Positions 61,324-64,000 of a DNA stretch of 64,000 bases are shown here, piece by piece (within the stretch, counting starts at the first letter, position 1; the number at the start of each line of letters is the position of its first letter). The notes under the pieces are model-generated. The model did not search any database, was not told the DNA's origin, and saw nothing but the letters and a program-made list of their open reading frames with translations. The position numbers and the translations under genes were made by a program. Source of the DNA: Prorocentrum cordatum (lineage: Eukaryota; Sar; Dinophyceae; Prorocentrales; Prorocentraceae); assembly GCA_963575745.1 (NCBI GenBank), contig CAUYUJ010002069.1, forward strand, positions 360,951 to 424,950, in the 5' to 3' direction.

Positions 61324-61820
61324 GTGTTAGGTGAACGTGAAACCGTGCACGCCTCTCAGGCCCGGCCACTGGCCTGCCCGGCTACAGGCCCGTTTGGCCC
61401 TTTTCCGAGGTCGAGTTCATGTTCCAGGCTGTTCTCCGCTTCTTGCTGTTTTTCAAAGCCGCGGCCCCGCGCAGCCCCGCGCCGGCCAGGCTCGGCCGCA
61501 GCTGGGCCCTCGGGCTCCCTCATCCCTTGTGGGTAACTCACAGGTGGGGTCCTGAGGGATGGGGACGAGGGTGGATCTACGTTGCTTGAGGCACGTCGCT
61601 CCACTGGCCCTAGCCCCCCGACTCCCCCGCGCCCGCGCTCGCCCCCGGCGCCTCGAAAGCATGCCCACGGAGCCGCCGAGGCGTGTCGGCGGCCCTCTGC
61701 GCCCCCGCGCTCGCCTCGCCCCCCGCGGCCCGCCGGCCCCGCCAGGGCTTCGTGGCCTGGCACGGCACGGCCGCCGACCGCGCCGTGCTGCTGGCCCTGC
61801 GCCTGCACGGCGGGGACGTC
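61324..61820. other. GC-rich spacer
   Basis: CGC/CCG-rich DNA with Arg/Ala/Pro-rich frames on both strands. No gene supported. Confidence 0.4.
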
Positions 61821-61990
61821 GGGCGACGAAATCTATACATAGCCACTGCTCTCTGGCCAGGCCCATCCTGAACCCAGGAGCTCTGTACACGCCCTCCCGG
61901 CCAAGCCAGGAGGGCGTGGCGTATAGACCGCTGCTGGGCTCAGGTTGGGCCTGGCCAGGGAGCAGTGGCTATGTATAGATTTCGTCGCCC
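61821..61990. mobile_element. 170-bp hairpin inverted-repeat element, intact copy
   Basis: Left arm 61821-61877 (GGGCGACGAAATCTATACAT, AGCCACTGCTCTCTGGCCAG, GCCCATCCTGAACCCAG) and the inverse of right arm 61934-61990 agree at 54 of 57 positions. The inner region continues the pairing through CACGCCCTCC and GGAGGGCGTG, leaving a loop of only about 10-13 nt, so nearly the whole element can form one hairpin. No clear target-site duplication: flanks are GGGACGTC and TAGGACGG. A truncated copy is at 5396-5543. Fits a MITE or foldback element. Confidence 0.88.
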
Positions 61991-62079
61991 TAGGACGGGG
62001 GCCCAGCCAACGTCGTGGACGGCGAGGGCAGGCTGCTGTCGGCGGTGGAGGCCTCCAGGAGAAGCCCAGAAAGCGCGCC

Positions 62080-62262
62080 GCGAAGTCCCAGGATGGTCCG
62101 GGAGGGCCCCCGCTGACTGCCAGAGGGTCCTTAAGATAGTCCAGAAGTGACCCGAGACGGCCCAAGAGCTTCCCAAAGCGAAGGCCGCGAGAGACCTCCA
62201 AGACTGCCCAGGGGAGGCCACAGCTGGCCCCAAGAGAGCTCCAAGACACGGCGGGGGCAGGC
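62080..62262 (-). repeat. CCAAGAG-type minisatellite, degenerate
   Basis: CCCGAGACGGCCCAAGAGCT, CCTCCAAGACTGCCC and GCCCCAAGAGAGCTCCAAGA words. This is the reverse-complement orientation of the CTTGG family. GGCGGGGGCAGGCTGCTGTC plus GGCGGTGGAGGCCTCCAGG at ~62253 duplicates ~62022-62057. Confidence 0.75.
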
Positions 62263-62374
62263 TGCTGTCAGCGGTGGAGGCCTCCAGGAGGTTTGAGGTT
62301 TTCGGACGTTCTCGTTGGTTCTCGGCGGTTTTCCAGCCTCGTGACGCCTTCCAGCGGCTCGACTCACCGAGGCT

Positions 62375-62441
62375 CCTCCTCTTCCTCCTCCTTCTCCTCC
62401 TCCTCCTCCTCATCATCATCATCATCAGTGTCATCATCAGT

Positions 62442-62511
<70 letters not shown>

Positions 62512-62785
62512 ATATCATCATCAGCAGCATCAGCATCATCATTATCATCGTCATCGTCATCATCATCATTATCATCATCATTATCATCATCATCATCATC
62601 ATCATCAGCATCATCATCAGCATAATCACCGTCATCACCATCATAATCAGCATCATCAGCATCATCAGCATCATCATCAGCAGCAACATCATCACCATCA
62701 CCATCATCATTATCATCATCACCATCGTCATCACTATCGTCATCACGATCATGATCATCGTCATTAGCATCATCATCACCATCCT
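62375..62785. repeat. CTC then CAT/TCA trinucleotide microsatellite
   Basis: CTCCTC to ~62410, then TCA/CATCATC triplets with CAGCAT and TTATCA interruptions to ~62780. Ser, Ile and His runs (+) and Met runs (-) in the frames are repeat artefacts. Confidence 0.96.
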
Positions 62786-62810
62786 TCCTCGCCCTGCTCC
62801 TCCTCGCCGG

Positions 62811-62821
62811 TTTGGCTCAAG
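62811..62821 (+). other. Dinoflagellate spliced-leader relic (11-nt match)
   Basis: TTTGGCTCAAG matches the last 11 nt of the conserved dinoflagellate spliced leader, whose 3' part is CCATTTTGGCTCAAG. No SL RNA gene features (no GT splice donor and no Sm-site context) follow. It is therefore read as the end of a leader carried in by a reinserted mRNA copy. Confidence 0.5.
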
Positions 62822-63373
62822 CTCGCTGTGCTCGCTGGGAGAAACTCAAAGCCACTCTATCCCAGCTGGCGACTGCGAGAATCTGGCCTGAACTAACAAC
62901 GTTTGCAGGAGGCTGGATCACGTCTACCCATGGGGCACCTTATCCAAGAAGGGCTGCAGGCTCGGATGTTCTCATGAATGTCTGAGGGCTCAAGATGCAG
63001 GACCTGGCTCTGTTGCTCATTATCTCTCTTCTCCTCGTCTCGCGCATCTCCTTGCTCTCCCACGCTCTATCATCCAACACGGTTCGGATGTGCGATCGGG
63101 GTTCGGCCCAGATTAAGCATACAGTGTAGCAATCTAATGTCATGAGGTTTTACTTGGCGGAGCGGGCTGGTTAACCGCAGTGTCTCTCCATACCAAGCTG
63201 CACAGTGAACCGCAAGTAGCGCAACATCTAGAAGGCCCCATACAGTTCATATTTTCGCGTGTGGCATACCGATCTCGCGCCTCTCACGGCCTCCAGGACC
63301 GCCCCGCCCGCGCCTGCTGCTCTCTCGGCGGTCGTTTAAGGAGTGAGGACGTTGGGAGGTTAGGTGCGCGCTG

Positions 63374-63415
63374 TTGGCTCAATCGTTTTTGGCTCAAGCT
63401 CAAGTTTGGCTCAAG
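63374..63415 (+). other. Cluster of three nested spliced-leader relics
   Basis: TTGGCTCAA at 63374-63382, TTTTTGGCTCAAG at 63386-63398 (the last 12 nt match the leader end exactly) and TTTGGCTCAAG at 63405-63415 all lie on the + strand within 42 bp. Successive partial leaders are the known signature of repeated cycles of trans-splicing, reverse transcription and reintegration in dinoflagellates. Downstream DNA (63416 on) would be the start of the retroposed transcript, but no protein family is recognised in it. Confidence 0.65.
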
Positions 63416-64000
63416 CAAGCCCAGTTCAAGCAAACCCAGTCTGGACTGGGCGATGTCTCATCATAGAACGGCCCTACCGTGAGACGCCAATATTGTGCGA
63501 CCGAGAGCGCCAAAAAACAAATGTTTGTGTTGACGAGGTAAGACGAGGAAACGAAGACGTATATTGCAGCGGAATGCAGTTAGAAGGGCGTTTGATTCCA
63601 GTGAGCGCGTAAAGTCGTTTGTTGGGTTATTGCAGAATACAAATGCTCATCGATGCATGTGGACTGGCACCTCGGTGCGCCCGCGCTTGCTTCTCCAGTC
63701 CCCTTGTCTGGATTTGCATCCAAAGTAAATTTACCCGGGCAGCGACTGTTGCCTATACAAAATTCCATGGGGCACATTGCATGTGCCACTCATTGGAATC
63801 ATGGGCAACTTGTTTGTTCGAGCGAGCACGTGCTTGCGAATCACCAGTTTCGTTAGCGTTCGAACACACTAGCGAAACTTTGTGGAAGTAAGATCCAAGC
63901 GCAGAGACGAAGACAGCCGACAATTTTCCGCTGCCTCAGTGCGAGTACGTTGAGTAGCCGAGCGCATAGTGGGCAAGTATGCGTCTCATTGTGTTGCGCA
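63416..64000. other. Low-repeat DNA downstream of the spliced-leader relics
   Basis: Balanced composition without simple repeats, so it could hold 5' UTR or coding sequence of a retroposed gene running off the window. The longest + frames (63619-63891, 90 codons) show no recognisable domain. Confidence 0.3.

Noticed and set aside
61940-62782. 280-codon Met/Ile-rich minus frame
   Set aside because: Artefact of the CAT/TCA microsatellite.
1-64000. Bacterial operons, ribosome-binding sites or Rho-independent terminators
   Set aside because: No coding strings, spacing or start signals of prokaryotic type. Palindromes belong to dispersed repeat families instead.

Overview
This window looks like nuclear DNA of a core dinoflagellate. 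No prokaryotic gene organisation is present. It is GC-rich and dominated by micro- and minisatellites and short inverted-repeat elements. Three lines of evidence point to a dinoflagellate. Near the right end there are four same-strand matches to the 3' part of the conserved spliced leader (...TTTTGGCTCAAG), three of them nested, which is the pattern left when trans-spliced mRNAs are reverse-transcribed, reinserted and spliced again. At 41.3-42.5 kb there is a broken LINE-type reverse transcriptase of the kind abundant in dinoflagellate genomes. At 56.7-57.0 kb there is a gag-like fragment resembling dinoflagellate Ty1/copia elements. The species cannot be named from the sequence.

Layout. 0-6.1 kb: dispersed repeats, a 73-bp tandem array, a 0.77-kb GGA/GAC purine tract, two minisatellites and a ~0.5-kb tandem pair full of GATCGAT. 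6.5-9.9 kb: array of ~795-bp units. 10-14 kb: cluster of short inverted-repeat elements. 14.1-16.3 kb: CTTGG-type minisatellite and a ~140-bp tandem array. 18.7-19.4 kb: low-repeat stretch. 19.7-21.7 kb: decamer array that switches strand at its centre. 21.7-24.3 kb: two more mirrored arrays and TGTA-rich DNA. 26.8 kb: small element with terminal inverted repeats. 27.5-28.0 kb: 42-bp (14-codon) repeats. 29.7-32.1 kb: decayed ~112-bp GC-rich array between a poly-T and a poly-A tract. 32.3-36.2 kb: the most gene-like island, with protein-like reading on the + strand broken by frame changes and stops. 37.7-40.3 kb: microsatellites and short repeats. 41.3-42.5 kb: RT pseudogene. 43-45.1 kb: GGA/GGGAGG arrays inside an 835-bp duplication. 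46.2-49.1 kb: CT tract and a mirrored minisatellite. 50.1-51.4 kb: two excellent inverted-repeat elements. 52.7-53.8 kb: GGGGACAGTGGT array with long C and G runs. 54-58.5 kb: tandem repeats, the gag fragment and minisatellites. 58.6-62.8 kb: minisatellites, TTG and CAT microsatellites and a 170-bp hairpin element. 62.8-64 kb: low-repeat DNA with the spliced-leader relics.

No intact, confidently identifiable protein-coding gene, rRNA, tRNA or snRNA gene was found. Most long open frames are by-products of GC-rich tandem repeats. The main biological content is therefore the repeat landscape: several families of short non-autonomous inverted-repeat elements, one with a probable 8-bp target duplication, and a recurring architecture in which a minisatellite runs one way and then continues as its reverse complement.
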